A stretch of DNA of 64,000 nucleotides, taken from contig JBGORM010000005.1 in assembly GCA_041538185.1 (NCBI GenBank), forward strand, positions 228,893 through 292,892. The letters run 5' to 3'. The notes under the pieces are model-generated. The model was not told the DNA's origin and did no database searches. It worked only from the letters and a program-made list of their open reading frames with translations. Below are positions 1 to 9,365 of this stretch, piece by piece; the stretch's first letter is position 1, and the number at the start of each line of letters is the position of its first letter. Position numbers and translations under genes: made by a program. Source of the DNA: Melioribacteraceae bacterium 4301-Me (GTDB lineage Bacteria; Bacteroidota; Ignavibacteria; Ignavibacteriales; Melioribacteraceae).

Positions 1-1938
1 CAGTTCAACAACACCTTCTTGGTATTTATCCGAGGCACGAAGTGTCATTTCCTTAGTCCCGCCGCCGGCTGGAATAATTCCAACTCCAACTTCAACAAGT
101 CCAATATAAGTCTCAGCGGAAGCAACAACTTTATCAGAATGCAGACAAACTTCGCAGCCGCCTCCCAAGGTCATTCCATGCGGTGCCGAAACAACAGGCA
201 CAGCGGAATATCTTATTCTCATTGTAGATTGTTGAAACATTCTAACAGCCATATCAATTTCATCGTATTCTTGTTCTGTGGCTAACATAAACATCATAGC
301 TAAATTTGCACCGGCTGAAAAATTTTGGGCATCGTTGCCAATTACAAGTCCTCGAAAATCTTTCTCTGCAATTTCAATTGACTTGTTAATTGCTTCAAGA
401 ATTTCAGAGCCAATTGAGTTCATCTTTGTTTGAAATTCAAGATTTAGCACACCATCGCCAATATCGTGCAAAGTTGCACCTGTGTTTTTCCATACAGGTT
501 TGTTTGCTCGATAGTTATCTAAAATTATAAATTCATTTTTACCCGGAATATCTTTATAAGAATTTGAATTTATATCATAATACTTTTTCTTGCCGTTTTC
601 TATTTTGTAGAAGGAATTGAATCCTCCTTTTAACATTTCATAAACCCATTTGGCCGGCTTAAGGTTTTCTTCTTCCATTAACTTTATAGTATATTCAACA
701 CCGAGAACGTCCCAGGTTTCAAAAGGTCCTAGTTCCCAACCAAAACCAGCTCGAAGTGCATCGTCAACTTTGTATATTTCATCGGCAATTTCTAAGATTC
801 GATTTGAAGAATACTGAAATATCATAAACGAGAGTTTCTTAAGAAATTCGCCGGCTTTATCTTTAGAGAAGGTTAAAGCTTTTATTCTTTCTTTAAGGTT
901 TTCTAATTGCTTAGCTGCTGTTACCGATGCGTACTTGACTTTTGGCGAGGGCTCATATTCAAATGTTTCAGTATTTAGTTCAAGGATTTCTTTTTCTCCT
1001 TTTTCGTTTTTTACTTTCTTATAAAAGCCTTGACCTGTCTTATCGCCCAGCCAGTTATTGTTTACAAGTTTACTTACAAAATCCGGAACTTTAAACAACT
1101 CGCGCCACTCATCATTAGGACAATCTTTGTATATATTGTTCGCGACTTTAACAAGTGTATCAATCCCAACTACATCGGCAGTACGAAATGTTGCTGATTT
1201 TGGTTTGCCTGTCAACGGCCCAGTTAAAGTATCAATCTCCTTTACTTTTAAGCCAAGTTCTTTCATCAATTTAAAGACAGCCATAATGCTGAACACGCCA
1301 ATTCTATTTGCGATGAAAGCCGGTGTATCTTTACATAGCACAGGTGTTTTGCCCAAAAATACGTCGCTGTAATACACTAAAAAATCTACAACTTCTTGTT
1401 TTGTTTTTTCTGTTGGAATAATCTCCAGTAACGGCAAATATCTTGGTGGATTGAAAAAGTGCGCTCCGCAAAAATGTTGCTGGAAGTCTTCGCTTCTTCC
1501 ACTTAGCATCGAATGAATTGGGATTCCGGATGTGTTAGTAGTTACCAGAGTTCCGCTCTTTCTAAATTTCTCAACTTTTTCAAGAACTGACTTTTTTATT
1601 TCGAGATTTTCAACCACTGCTTCAATTATCCAATCGCATTCTTTCAGCCAACCGAGATTATCTTCAAAATTACCGGTTTTAATTCTTGAGGCAAAGGACT
1701 CATCGTATAGCGATTCTGGTTTTGCCTTTAATACATTTTGTAGGTTTGTGTTAACTATTCTGTTTCTAAATTCGGCACTTTGTTCTGTTAAGCCTTTTTT
1801 AATTTCTTCATCTGTAAGCTTAGGTGGTACTATATCGAGCAAATAAACATTGCAGCCAATATTTGCAAAATGGCATGCGATGCGTGAGCCCATAACTCCC
1901 GACCCAAGCACTGCAACATTTTTAATTATTCTTTTCAT
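1..1938 (-). CDS. 3-hydroxyacyl-CoA dehydrogenase/enoyl-CoA hydratase, FadN-like (3' end outside window)
   Basis: Bifunctional beta-oxidation enzyme: hydration of enoyl-CoA and NAD-dependent oxidation of 3-hydroxyacyl-CoA in the cytoplasm. The start is ATG at 1938 and 646 codons are present before the window edge, so the C-terminus is missing. The N-terminus has a Rossmann dinucleotide motif (AVLGSGVMGSRIA), followed by the dehydrogenase catalytic region (GAHFFNPPRYLPLLE) and C-terminal dehydrogenase domains. From about residue 500 a crotonase fold begins, with GGGCE and GLVEVGVGIIPAGGG. Dehydrogenase first and hydratase second is the FadN order, the reverse of FadB/FadJ. It lies 31 bp downstream of the acyl-CoA ligase gene on the same strand, so the two are probably one operon. 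A thiolase could follow beyond the edge, but this cannot be seen. Confidence 0.9.
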   Translation of the reverse strand, partial: MKRIIKNVAVLGSGVMGSRIACHFANIGCNVYLLDIVPPKLTDEEIKKGLTEQSAEFRNRIVNTNLQNVLKAKPESLYDESFASRIKTGNFEDNLGWLKECDWIIEAVVENLEIKKSVLEKVEKFRKSGTLVTTNTSGIPIHSMLSGRSEDFQQHFCGAHFFNPPRYLPLLEIIPTEKTKQEVVDFLVYYSDVFLGKTPVLCKDTPAFIANRIGVFSIMAVFKLMKELGLKVKEIDTLTGPLTGKPKSATFRTADVVGIDTLVKVANNIYKDCPNDEWRELFKVPDFVSKLVNNNWLGDKTGQGFYKKVKNEKGEKEILELNTETFEYEPSPKVKYASVTAAKQLENLKERIKALTFSKDKAGEFLKKLSFMIFQYSSNRILEIADEIYKVDDALRAGFGWELGPFETWDVLGVEYTIKLMEEENLKPAKWVYEMLKGGFNSFYKIENGKKKYYDINSNSYKDIPGKNEFIILDNYRANKPVWKNTGATLHDIGDGVLNLEFQTKMNSIGSEILEAINKSIEIAEKDFRGLVIGNDAQNFSAGANLAMMFMLATEQEYDEIDMAVRMFQQSTMRIRYSAVPVVSAPHGMTLGGGCEVCLHSDKVVASAETYIGLVEVGVGIIPAGGGTKEMTLRASDKYQEGVVEL

Positions 1939-1969
1939 TTTTACATCTCAGTTTATTTGTGAAATTACA

Positions 1970-3796
1970 TTATTCGTCTTTAGGTAAATTAATTGAACTG
2001 TTCTCAGCATAAATTTCTTCTATTAAATTCTTATACTTTTCGCTAAGAACATCTCTTTTAACTTTCATTGTAGGTGTTAATTCGCCTGTTTCTACTGACC
2101 ATAAATCTGGCACCAATGCAATTTTTTTAATTTGCTGGACGTGTCCAAATCTCTTATTGTATTTTTGAACTTCCCTCCAAATTCGTTCTTTTACTACAGG
2201 CGAGGCTGCGATTTGTTCACGAGTAATCAACTCCATTTTTTTCTCTTTAGCCCATTTTCTTATGAATTCAAAATTGGGCTGGATAATTGCGGCAACAAAC
2301 TTTCTGTTTTCCCCTATTACCATCATTTGTTCGATAAAGAAAGATTCTTTCATTTTATTTTCGATTGGCTGGGGAACTACAAATTTTCCCCCGCTGGTTT
2401 TAAACATTTCTTTTATTCTTCCTGTAATTTTCAAAAATTTTCCTTCAACAATTTCACCCACATCGCCTGTATGTAACCACCCATCTTCGTCAATTGCTTC
2501 TTTTGTAGCTTCTGGATTATTGTAATATCCAATCATAACATTTGGTCCTTTAGCAAGAATTTCTCCATTTTCACCAATTTTTATTTCAACATCAGGGATT
2601 GGTATCCCGACCGTACCAATCAAGTTTTCTTTTTTATTGAATCTATTGCATGTCAAAACGGGAGAAGTTTCTGTAAGTCCATAACCTTCAATTACAGGAA
2701 TTCCGGCACCAATAAATATTCTTGAAAGACGAGGCTGTAATGCAGCTGAACCACTAATAATTCCTTTTATATTTCCACCCAGAGCTTCTTTCCATTTTGT
2801 AAAAACAATTTTTCTTGCAAAGAACAATCTTAAATTATAAAACCAATTGTTTTTTCCGTGATGGTCATAATGATTAGCAAGATTAACTGCCCATCCAAAA
2901 ATTGCTTTTTTAGGTAAACTGAGTTTGTAACCTGCATCCATAATTCTTTCAAAAACTTTTTCAAGAAGTCGGGGCACGGTAATGAAAAAGTCGGGTTTAA
3001 CTTCACGAATATTTTCGCCGACAGTCTCTAAGCTTTGGGGATAATTAATTGAGGTGCCGAGGATCATGTAAAAGTAAACTGCTGTCCTTTCAAAAATATG
3101 GCATAATGGTAAAAAGCTAATTGTGGTCTTAAATTTTTTTATTGGCATACAACGCACAAGTGAATTAACATTGGAAATAATGTTTTTGTGAGAAAGCATT
3201 ACTCCTTTGGGAATTCCTGTTGTGCCAGATGTATAAATTATTGTAGCAAGATTTTCTTCTGTAATTGTATCATTAATTTCCTGCAGTCTTTTTCTTAAAT
3301 TTTCATCTGCTGCTTCAGTTATTTCCGTCCAATGATGTGCTTTATCAATTCTGTTGAAAGTGTAAATATGCTGAATTTTATTCTTGATTTTTTTATTTAC
3401 ACGTTGAACTTTATCAAACAACTCTTCATCTTCTACAAAGACGAGTTTAACATCAGCATCTTGAAAAATGAAGCTATAATTGTCTTCGCTAGTATTTGGA
3501 TAAAGAGGAACAACTATGCCACCCATTTGAAGTATCCCTAAATCAACAAAATTCCATTCCACTCTATTTCTTGAAATTATAGCAATTTTATCATTGGGGT
3601 TAAAGCCAAGTTTAAGTAAACCCAAACTAACATTATCGATTATTTTTTTTACCTCTGCTGTGCTGTATGCTCTCCACTTACCTGTAACTTTATCGCTGAA
3701 CGCTTTAGGATTTGGATAATGTTCAAGCTGATAAGGGATTAAATCTATTAACCGATTTTTTGGTAACTGTGGATATTGCATGTTTGTGTTCCTCAA
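1970..3796 (-). CDS. Long-chain acyl-CoA synthetase (AMP-forming)
   Basis: Activates fatty acids to acyl-CoA with ATP, the entry step to beta-oxidation or lipid synthesis. At 608 aa it has the normal length for the FAA1-type ligase family. Visible adenylation motifs are the P-loop IIYTSGTTGIPKGVM (about residues 186-200), GYGLTETSP, and GWLHTGDVGEI followed by the hinge and the C-terminal lysine region (KFVVPQPIENKM). Two starts are possible: Met1 at 3796 or Met6 just before QYPQLPKNR; the second looks more natural. It is the promoter-proximal gene of the fatty-acid operon and is divergent from the ScfR/RamB-like regulator at 3941, which probably controls it. The exact chain-length preference cannot be read from sequence. 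Confidence 0.92.
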   Translation of the reverse strand: MRNTNMQYPQLPKNRLIDLIPYQLEHYPNPKAFSDKVTGKWRAYSTAEVKKIIDNVSLGLLKLGFNPNDKIAIISRNRVEWNFVDLGILQMGGIVVPLYPNTSEDNYSFIFQDADVKLVFVEDEELFDKVQRVNKKIKNKIQHIYTFNRIDKAHHWTEITEAADENLRKRLQEINDTITEENLATIIYTSGTTGIPKGVMLSHKNIISNVNSLVRCMPIKKFKTTISFLPLCHIFERTAVYFYMILGTSINYPQSLETVGENIREVKPDFFITVPRLLEKVFERIMDAGYKLSLPKKAIFGWAVNLANHYDHHGKNNWFYNLRLFFARKIVFTKWKEALGGNIKGIISGSAALQPRLSRIFIGAGIPVIEGYGLTETSPVLTCNRFNKKENLIGTVGIPIPDVEIKIGENGEILAKGPNVMIGYYNNPEATKEAIDEDGWLHTGDVGEIVEGKFLKITGRIKEMFKTSGGKFVVPQPIENKMKESFFIEQMMVIGENRKFVAAIIQPNFEFIRKWAKEKKMELITREQIAASPVVKERIWREVQKYNKRFGHVQQIKKIALVPDLWSVETGELTPTMKVKRDVLSEKYKNLIEEIYAENSSINLPKDE

Positions 3797-3838
3797 TTTG
3801 TAACCTTACTAAATCAAAATAAGAAGAACTTAATAAAG

Positions 3839-3877
3839 TAGCAAGCGAATTTTCGCTAAAAAAGAAAATTTGCTTTT
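3839..3877. promoter_or_regulatory. Candidate operator in the acyl-CoA ligase/regulator divergent promoter
   Basis: The 126-bp divergent gap holds an inverted repeat, AGCGAA-TT-TTCGCT (about 3843-3856), followed by GAAAATTTGCTTT. The second stretch resembles the TTTGC-containing sites described for RamB-type regulators. The link to the regulator is inference from position and resemblance only. Confidence 0.3.
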
Positions 3878-3940
3878 GGAAATAAAATTTAATTAAGTTT
3901 TGTTCAGTTTTCTATTTTTGTTATGATTTTTTTTAGTACT

Positions 3941-5443
3941 ATGAATTTATCTGAAAATAATATAAAGTTAATCTTTGGCTTAAAACTAAAACAGCTGCGG
4001 CAAGAAAAAGGCTTAACCCTTTCTGAATTAGCCGAGAGGTCCTCTCTTTCAGTTTCTTACTTGAATGAAATTGAGAATGGGAAAAAACAACCAAAGCCAA
4101 AAAAAATTGCAGCAATTGCTAAAGCCTTAGATGTTCCATACGATAAGTTAGTTTCTCTTAAATTGAATAAAAATCTTGCACCTATTAGTGAACTGTTAGA
4201 ATCAAATTTTTTAGAAAAACTTCCTCTTGACCATTACGGAATTGATGTTCATAAACTTCTTATTCAGCTTTCTCAAGCTCCTATACAGCTGAGCGCCCTC
4301 GTTTCTACTTTGATTGAAGTAGCTAAATCTTTAGAGTTGACAGAAAATCAGTTTAGTAACATTGCTATTAGAACCTATAAGGAACTTAATGAAAATTATT
4401 TTAGCGAACTTGAAGACTCTGTATTAAAGTTTTGTAAAAAAATTAAATTCGATTACAATCCGCCTGTTACATATAATCGTTTGTTAGAAATATTGACGAA
4501 TAATTTTAATTATGAGGTAGATGAAAACTCTATTCCAGATACACCAGATTTTAGCAATATTCGGGCAGTTAGTGTTATCAACGGAAAGAGAAAGAAAATA
4601 TTAATCAACCGAAAATTAGCTGATTCCCAAAAAGCCTTTATAATTGGCAAGGAAATCGCTTATGTTTTTTTGAAAATTTCCGATCGTTCAAACCTTTATT
4701 CTAATATTCCTTTGGATTCTTTTGACCAGCTTTTAAACAATTTGAAAGCCTCTTATTTTTCCACTGCACTAATAATTAATAAACAATCAATCATAAACGA
4801 TATTTCTTTCCTGTTTAATCAGAAAAAATTCGATGAGAAATTTCTTCTTTCACTTATAAAAAAATATGATGTCTCACCAGATATGCTTCTTCAAAGAATT
4901 ACTAACGTTTTAACTAAGTACTTCAACATTAGCAATTTCTTTTTCTTGCGGATTAATTCAGCTAAAAATTCTGGTGTTTATTCTGTTACAAAACAAATAA
5001 GGTTAAATATCAAAGATTATCCCAGCGAGTATCAAAACAATGAGCATTACTGCCGGCGATGGTTATCTATTGACATTTTAAAAAGATTAGAAGAACTACA
5101 GAAAACCAACGAAGATTTTAAATTACCAATAGCAGCAATTCAAAAGTCAGTTTTTGGTGATTCCAATAATGTGTACATAGAGATTTCAATTGCCAAGTTC
5201 TCATCTCTTCATCCTAACTTTAATTATAGCGTTACATTAGGATTTTTGTTAAACGAGGAATTGAAACAAAAAATTTTATTTGTAAATAATCAGTCTATAC
5301 CAGAAAGAGTAGTTAACGGTACTTGCCAGCGTTGTAATATATTGGATTGTAAAGAGCGGGCTGCAAAGCCAACTATTTACGAAACTAAAAGACAATTAGA
5401 AAAACTGAAAAAAGAACTTAATAAAATTGTTCAAGAATCGTAA
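3941..5443 (+). CDS. XRE-family regulator of the RamB/ScfR type (HTH + IrrE-like + C-terminal Cys motif)
   Basis: Probable acyl-CoA-responsive transcription regulator of carbon or fatty-acid metabolism. An N-terminal lambda-repressor-type HTH (LKQLRQEKGLTLSELAERSS, then SVSYLNEIENGK) is followed by an IrrE/ImmA-like middle domain. A C-terminal cysteine motif (GTCQRCNILDCKERA) is characteristic of the RamB/ScfR family, known to control acetate, propionate and short-chain fatty-acid genes. The usual HExxH of IrrE domains is replaced by FIIGKEIAYVFL, so no protease activity is expected; loss of this motif is common in ligand-sensing members. ATG at 3941 is chosen over the upstream ATG at 3923 because it begins right before the HTH. 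It is divergent from the acyl-CoA ligase and ends 5 bp from the convergent thioesterase. Confidence 0.85.
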   Translation: MNLSENNIKLIFGLKLKQLRQEKGLTLSELAERSSLSVSYLNEIENGKKQPKPKKIAAIAKALDVPYDKLVSLKLNKNLAPISELLESNFLEKLPLDHYGIDVHKLLIQLSQAPIQLSALVSTLIEVAKSLELTENQFSNIAIRTYKELNENYFSELEDSVLKFCKKIKFDYNPPVTYNRLLEILTNNFNYEVDENSIPDTPDFSNIRAVSVINGKRKKILINRKLADSQKAFIIGKEIAYVFLKISDRSNLYSNIPLDSFDQLLNNLKASYFSTALIINKQSIINDISFLFNQKKFDEKFLLSLIKKYDVSPDMLLQRITNVLTKYFNISNFFFLRINSAKNSGVYSVTKQIRLNIKDYPSEYQNNEHYCRRWLSIDILKRLEELQKTNEDFKLPIAAIQKSVFGDSNNVYIEISIAKFSSLHPNFNYSVTLGFLLNEELKQKILFVNNQSIPERVVNGTCQRCNILDCKERAAKPTIYETKRQLEKLKKELNKIVQES

Positions 5444-5448
5444 TAATT

Positions 5449-5880
5449 TCACTGACTTTTCTTTTCAAAATCCTCAATAATATTTTTAATAGCCTGTGGT
5501 ATTACTGTTGATTCGTTCTTTTTATAATCATAAGAAACCAGCTTGGTTAATGCCTTGGCAGCAATTTTCTTATGCTCATTGTTCACAATTGCAATAACGT
5601 GTTCTAAGTCAACGCTTTTATTGCCTATTTTTGATGTGCGGCTGTAAACTTCTAACTTGTCGCCTAATTTAATTTGATGTATATAATCAATCTCTATTCT
5701 TGCAACAACTGCATTGAACTCTAAATCCCTTACATTCATGTTTAACACATCTTTGTAGTATGAAAGACGAGCTTCTTCAAGGTAAGTTAAATATGTTGCA
5801 TTGTTTACATGACCCATTGCATCAAGGTCAGAAAATCTAACTGTTATCTGGATTTTGTGCTTAAATTTTTCTAATTCCAT
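5449..5880 (-). CDS. Acyl-CoA thioesterase, YbgC/FadM hotdog family
   Basis: Hydrolyses acyl-CoA thioesters in the cytoplasm. The sequence opens with the family signature VRFSDLDAMGHVNNATYL; the Asp in SDLDAMGH matches the usual catalytic acid position, and YLEEAR follows. At 143 aa it has the normal single-hotdog length. An upstream in-frame start at 5913 adds 11 residues (MGTCFTNYLSE) not typical of the family, so ATG at 5880 is preferred. It is convergent with the ScfR/RamB-like regulator, 5 bp away, and belongs functionally with the acyl-CoA genes next to it. Substrate is unknown; FadM-like or 4-hydroxybenzoyl-CoA-type activity are both possible. Confidence 0.88.
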   Translation of the reverse strand: MELEKFKHKIQITVRFSDLDAMGHVNNATYLTYLEEARLSYYKDVLNMNVRDLEFNAVVARIEIDYIHQIKLGDKLEVYSRTSKIGNKSVDLEHVIAIVNNEHKKIAAKALTKLVSYDYKKNESTVIPQAIKNIIEDFEKKSQ

Positions 5881-6131
5881 TTCAGATAAATAATTAGTGA
5901 AACATGTACCCAAAATTATTTCTTTAGATGGAATATTAAAAATTTTTGAAAAGAGTTTTTTGTATTGAATCTACCATTAAAAAAATTATTTGCTAAAATC
6001 AAAACTATCTACATTTATTCTGGTTCAAAATATTCGGTGGTACATCCATAGCAAATTTTTTGGGTTAAATTTTGTAATTATTAAGGAAATTTTACTGGTT
6101 GTTTGTTAATTTTGAAAAAAATGAGTTTCTT

Positions 6132-7205
6132 ATGTCCAACCGAAGGCAACAAGTAAAATCTAAAATTGGCAAGCCTCCAGGCAGCTTGATTTTTGTAGGG
6201 GAAAAAAATGTTGATAAAACAATAATTACCTTAGTTGAGTATGACCAGACCGAATATGAATGCAGAAAAATAGAATCACTTGATAAATTAAAACAACAAC
6301 TAACAAATCGTAAAAAGGAAAAAGTATTGTGGATTAATGTAAATGGACTACAGGATGTTGAACTAATTTCTGAAATAGGTTCTTTGTTTGGTATTCATCC
6401 ACTTAGCATTGAGGATGTTTTAAACAGCTATCAACGCTCTAAAGCTGACTTTTTTGAAAATGGAATCTTCATTGTGGCAAAAAATGCAGAAATAAAAAAC
6501 AATAAAGAATTATCAATTGAACAAGTTTCTTTTTTTATTGGACAAAATTTTGTCATTAGTTTTCAACACAATCCAGAAGTCGATACCTTTAATTCTATCT
6601 ATGCAATTATAGAAAAGGGGAAAGGAATTATTAGAAAATCTAAAGCAGACTATTTGTTGTATGTTTTGTTAGACTTCCTTTTAGATAATTATTTTTTGGT
6701 AGTAGAAGAATTAGGCGAACAAATTGACGATTTGCAAGAAATATTGTTAAAAAACCCAAAAACCGAAGAGTTAGCTAAAATTCAGAAGCTTAAAAAATAC
6801 CTCCAAAATACCAGACAGACTGTAAGTCCACTTCGCGAACTGTTGAATAGTCTTATTAGAAGAGATTCTTTATTAATTACTGAGGAGACAGTAATTTATT
6901 TTCGCGACACACTTGACCACCAAATTCGTATTGTTGAAAATCTGGAAACCTTGCGCGATACACTTACAACTATGCTCGATATTTACCTTTCAAGCGTCAA
7001 TAATAAAATGAACGAGGTAATGAAAGTACTTACCATAATTGCAACTATTTTTATCCCTTTAACTTTCATCGTTGGCATATACGGCATGAACTTTCAATAT
7101 ATGCCCGAACTTGAATGGAAGTTTGGCTATCCATTGATTTTATTTTTAATGATTGTAATAGCAATTCTGTTAGTGCGCTATTTTAAGAAAAAAAACTGGT
7201 TTTAA
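6132..7205 (+). CDS. corA: Magnesium/cobalt transporter CorA
   Basis: Inner-membrane pentameric channel for Mg2+ and Co2+. The protein has the long cytoplasmic N-terminal domain, a helical stalk, and two C-terminal transmembrane helices separated by the signature YGMNFQYMPE, followed by the second helix and a short basic tail (RYFKKKNWF). The length of about 357 aa fits the family. The open frame can be extended to TTG at 6099, but ATG at 6132 (MSNRRQQ) matches usual CorA starts better. It is followed 43 bp later by an MscS-type channel on the same strand, so the two may be co-transcribed. Confidence 0.95.
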   Translation: MSNRRQQVKSKIGKPPGSLIFVGEKNVDKTIITLVEYDQTEYECRKIESLDKLKQQLTNRKKEKVLWINVNGLQDVELISEIGSLFGIHPLSIEDVLNSYQRSKADFFENGIFIVAKNAEIKNNKELSIEQVSFFIGQNFVISFQHNPEVDTFNSIYAIIEKGKGIIRKSKADYLLYVLLDFLLDNYFLVVEELGEQIDDLQEILLKNPKTEELAKIQKLKKYLQNTRQTVSPLRELLNSLIRRDSLLITEETVIYFRDTLDHQIRIVENLETLRDTLTTMLDIYLSSVNNKMNEVMKVLTIIATIFIPLTFIVGIYGMNFQYMPELEWKFGYPLILFLMIVIAILLVRYFKKKNWF

Positions 7206-7248
7206 TGCTTACCCAAGAAAAGTTAAACTACAAAATGAGGAGAATGTT

Positions 7249-8295
7249 ATGGAATTCTTAAATGTAACTATCTGGGGAAATTCTATTAAAGATTACTTGC
7301 TTGCCATCGGTATAATCTTTTTGGCTGTGTTAATTATTCATATTATTCGAACAATAGTTATATCTAAATTAAAGAAGATAAAGAATGAAAACGGAGAAAT
7401 AAAATATTCTTTTGCTATAAAAAGTATTAATAAATTTCTTATACCGGCTTTATATCTCACTGCCATGTACATAGTCATAGAGTCACTTAGTTTTGGCACT
7501 AAAGCCGATAAAATTTTTACTATAGTTATTTACTTACTTACAACACTTTATGCTGTTCGTTTTGGAATTGCCTTATTAAATTATTTTCTGACAAAATATG
7601 TGGAAAAATCACGAGGCGAAGAAGAAAGTAAAAGAATTAAACCACTATTTGCCTTTTTAAACTTTTTGATATGGATTCTAGGATTACTTTTTCTTTTAGA
7701 TAACCTTGGTTTTAAAATCTCTACTTTAATTGCTGGATTAGGAATTTCTGGAATAGCTATTGGATTTGCTGCACAAGCAATTTTAGGAGATTTGTTCAGC
7801 TACTTCGTTATTTTTTTTGATAAACCTTTTGAACTTGGCGACTTTGTTGTCTTCGAAAATATAGCTGGCAGCATAGAAAAAATTGGAATTAAATCAACAC
7901 GAATACGGTCTCTTTCAGGCGAACAGATAACTATCTCTAACTCTAAATTAACTGGCACGCTTGTTCATAATTATAAAAGAATGGAAAAAAGAAGAGTGGT
8001 TTTTAACATTGGGGTTACTTACCAAACTAAAGCTGATTTGTTAAAAAAAATTCCTTCTATCGTAAAAGAAATAATAGAAAAAAATGAAAATACTTTATTT
8101 GATAGAGCACATTTTAAAAGTTACGGCGATTTCAGCTTAATCTACGAAATAGTTTATTATATTCTTTCTTCTGATTACAATGTTTACATGGACGTACAAC
8201 AGCAAATTAACTTAAGCATCTTCGAAGAATTTGAGAAATTGAAAATAGAATTTGCTTACCCAACCCAAACCATTTTTTTGAACAAAGGAAATTGA
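7249..8295 (+). CDS. MscS-family mechanosensitive ion channel
   Basis: Small-conductance channel that releases solutes on hypo-osmotic shock. It has 348 aa. Several transmembrane helices fill the first 180 residues, including the Gly/Ala-rich pore helix (LIAGLGISGIAIGFAAQAILGD, around residues 160-180). The family motif FFDKPFELGDFVVFENIAGSIEKIGIKSTRIR follows, then the beta domain (GEQITISNSKL) and an alpha/beta C-terminal vestibule. An AGGAG-like site (aatgaggagaatgtt) precedes the ATG at 7249. It lies directly downstream of corA. There is no extra sensor or cyclic-nucleotide domain. Confidence 0.93.
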   Translation: MEFLNVTIWGNSIKDYLLAIGIIFLAVLIIHIIRTIVISKLKKIKNENGEIKYSFAIKSINKFLIPALYLTAMYIVIESLSFGTKADKIFTIVIYLLTTLYAVRFGIALLNYFLTKYVEKSRGEEESKRIKPLFAFLNFLIWILGLLFLLDNLGFKISTLIAGLGISGIAIGFAAQAILGDLFSYFVIFFDKPFELGDFVVFENIAGSIEKIGIKSTRIRSLSGEQITISNSKLTGTLVHNYKRMEKRRVVFNIGVTYQTKADLLKKIPSIVKEIIEKNENTLFDRAHFKSYGDFSLIYEIVYYILSSDYNVYMDVQQQINLSIFEEFEKLKIEFAYPTQTIFLNKGN

Positions 8296-8702
8296 TTTTC
8301 CTACTTCAATTAACTGTAAATTGGCAATAAGTTTAGCAAAACTAAGAGTTATAAAAAATTACTCTTTTAGCTCTTTGAAAGAAATGGAGAGAAAGCGACT
8401 CAAATGCAAGTATAATAATTCTCCAAATGAAGCAAAAAATAACTATATTATATACATATCAAAATTTTACTTAACATAATAATATGTTCACTTCAATTAT
8501 TCGTAAACCATCTAAAAATAAAATAGACGAAAGCATAAATAAAACCGATTAGCTTGAATTTGCAATCACTTGTTAATTTTTTCAGCGTATTACTTAAGCA
8601 ACATAAAAAAATCTTTTTCTCATATAAAGGTTTCATTCTGGGAATTTTTTTGTTCTTGTAAGCATAACCAGATTTTTTTCCAAATAAAAAGAGGTGCTTT
8701 TT
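8296..8702. other. Gene-free gap before the PAS gene
   Basis: Very AT-rich stretch of 407 bp. A weak hairpin (AAGAGT/ACTCTT at 8344-8366, followed by four T) could end the corA-mscS transcript. Short open frames on both strands here have no recognisable similarity. The last 15 bp carry the RBS of the PAS gene (AAAAGAGG, 8687-8694). Confidence 0.5.
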
Positions 8703-9365
8703 ATGGAACAAATATTAAAACCGGAAGAATTCTTAAAAGTAATCGCCTCATTTCTAACAGAAACCCATAGCGGTTTAGCGATTATTGATGTTAAGCATAG
8801 CTTGTTTCCATTTGTATATGTCAATAGAGGATTTTCTAAAATAACTGGTTATGCTTCAAATGAAATTATTGGCAGAGAATTCGGGTTCTTTTTAGATATT
8901 AGGACTAGAAATAATCTAATTACAAAAATAACTGCAATTTTGGAAAAGCCAGAGTCCTTTTCTATTGACACAAAAATTGTAAGCAAAGGCGGCAAGATAA
9001 TAGATGCCTTAATTTTGTTTACGCCTGTTGTTTCTTATCCAAAAGATATCGAGCACATTTTTTTGATTGTGGATGATATTACAGATAAAAAAGCACGTAT
9101 AGCAAATGAGGCTTCGTTAAAAACATTTAAGGTTACTATAGAGTCTGTGAATGATATTGTTTTTAATTATATGAATTATCTAAAAGTATTCCGTGATGAT
9201 TTATTAGAAGTAAACGGACAAATCAACCACAAGCGTATTGAAGAATTAATTGCTGAGTATGATGTTCAATACAGAAACACATTTATGGCTCTTACGAAGT
9301 TTGAAAGCTTAACAAGTTTTAAGACCAAAAGCTTAACAGATGATTTAGAAATTTTTGATTTGTAA
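8703..9365 (+). CDS. Stand-alone PAS-domain protein
   Basis: Probable small sensory or adaptor protein of about 220 aa. Residues 20-130 form a PAS fold (FVYVNRGFSKITGYASNEII) close to LOV domains in sequence. The flavin-binding cysteine region of LOV (NCRFLQ) is replaced by EFGFFLD, so photochemistry by the classical cysteine adduct is not expected. The C-terminal 80 residues (KTFKVTIESVNDIVFNYMNYL onward) look like a two-helix, kinase-type dimerisation region, but no phospho-accepting His motif and no ATPase domain follow. ATG at 8703 is chosen because AAAAGAGG sits just upstream; a GTG at 8694 overlaps that site. There is no neighbour on the same strand. The partner protein is unknown. Confidence 0.75.
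   Translation: MEQILKPEEFLKVIASFLTETHSGLAIIDVKHSLFPFVYVNRGFSKITGYASNEIIGREFGFFLDIRTRNNLITKITAILEKPESFSIDTKIVSKGGKIIDALILFTPVVSYPKDIEHIFLIVDDITDKKARIANEASLKTFKVTIESVNDIVFNYMNYLKVFRDDLLEVNGQINHKRIEELIAEYDVQYRNTFMALTKFESLTSFKTKSLTDDLEIFDL

Noticed and set aside
8493..8711. Overlapping short frames before the PAS gene
   Set aside because: AT-rich, no RBS, antisense to or overlapping the PAS start.
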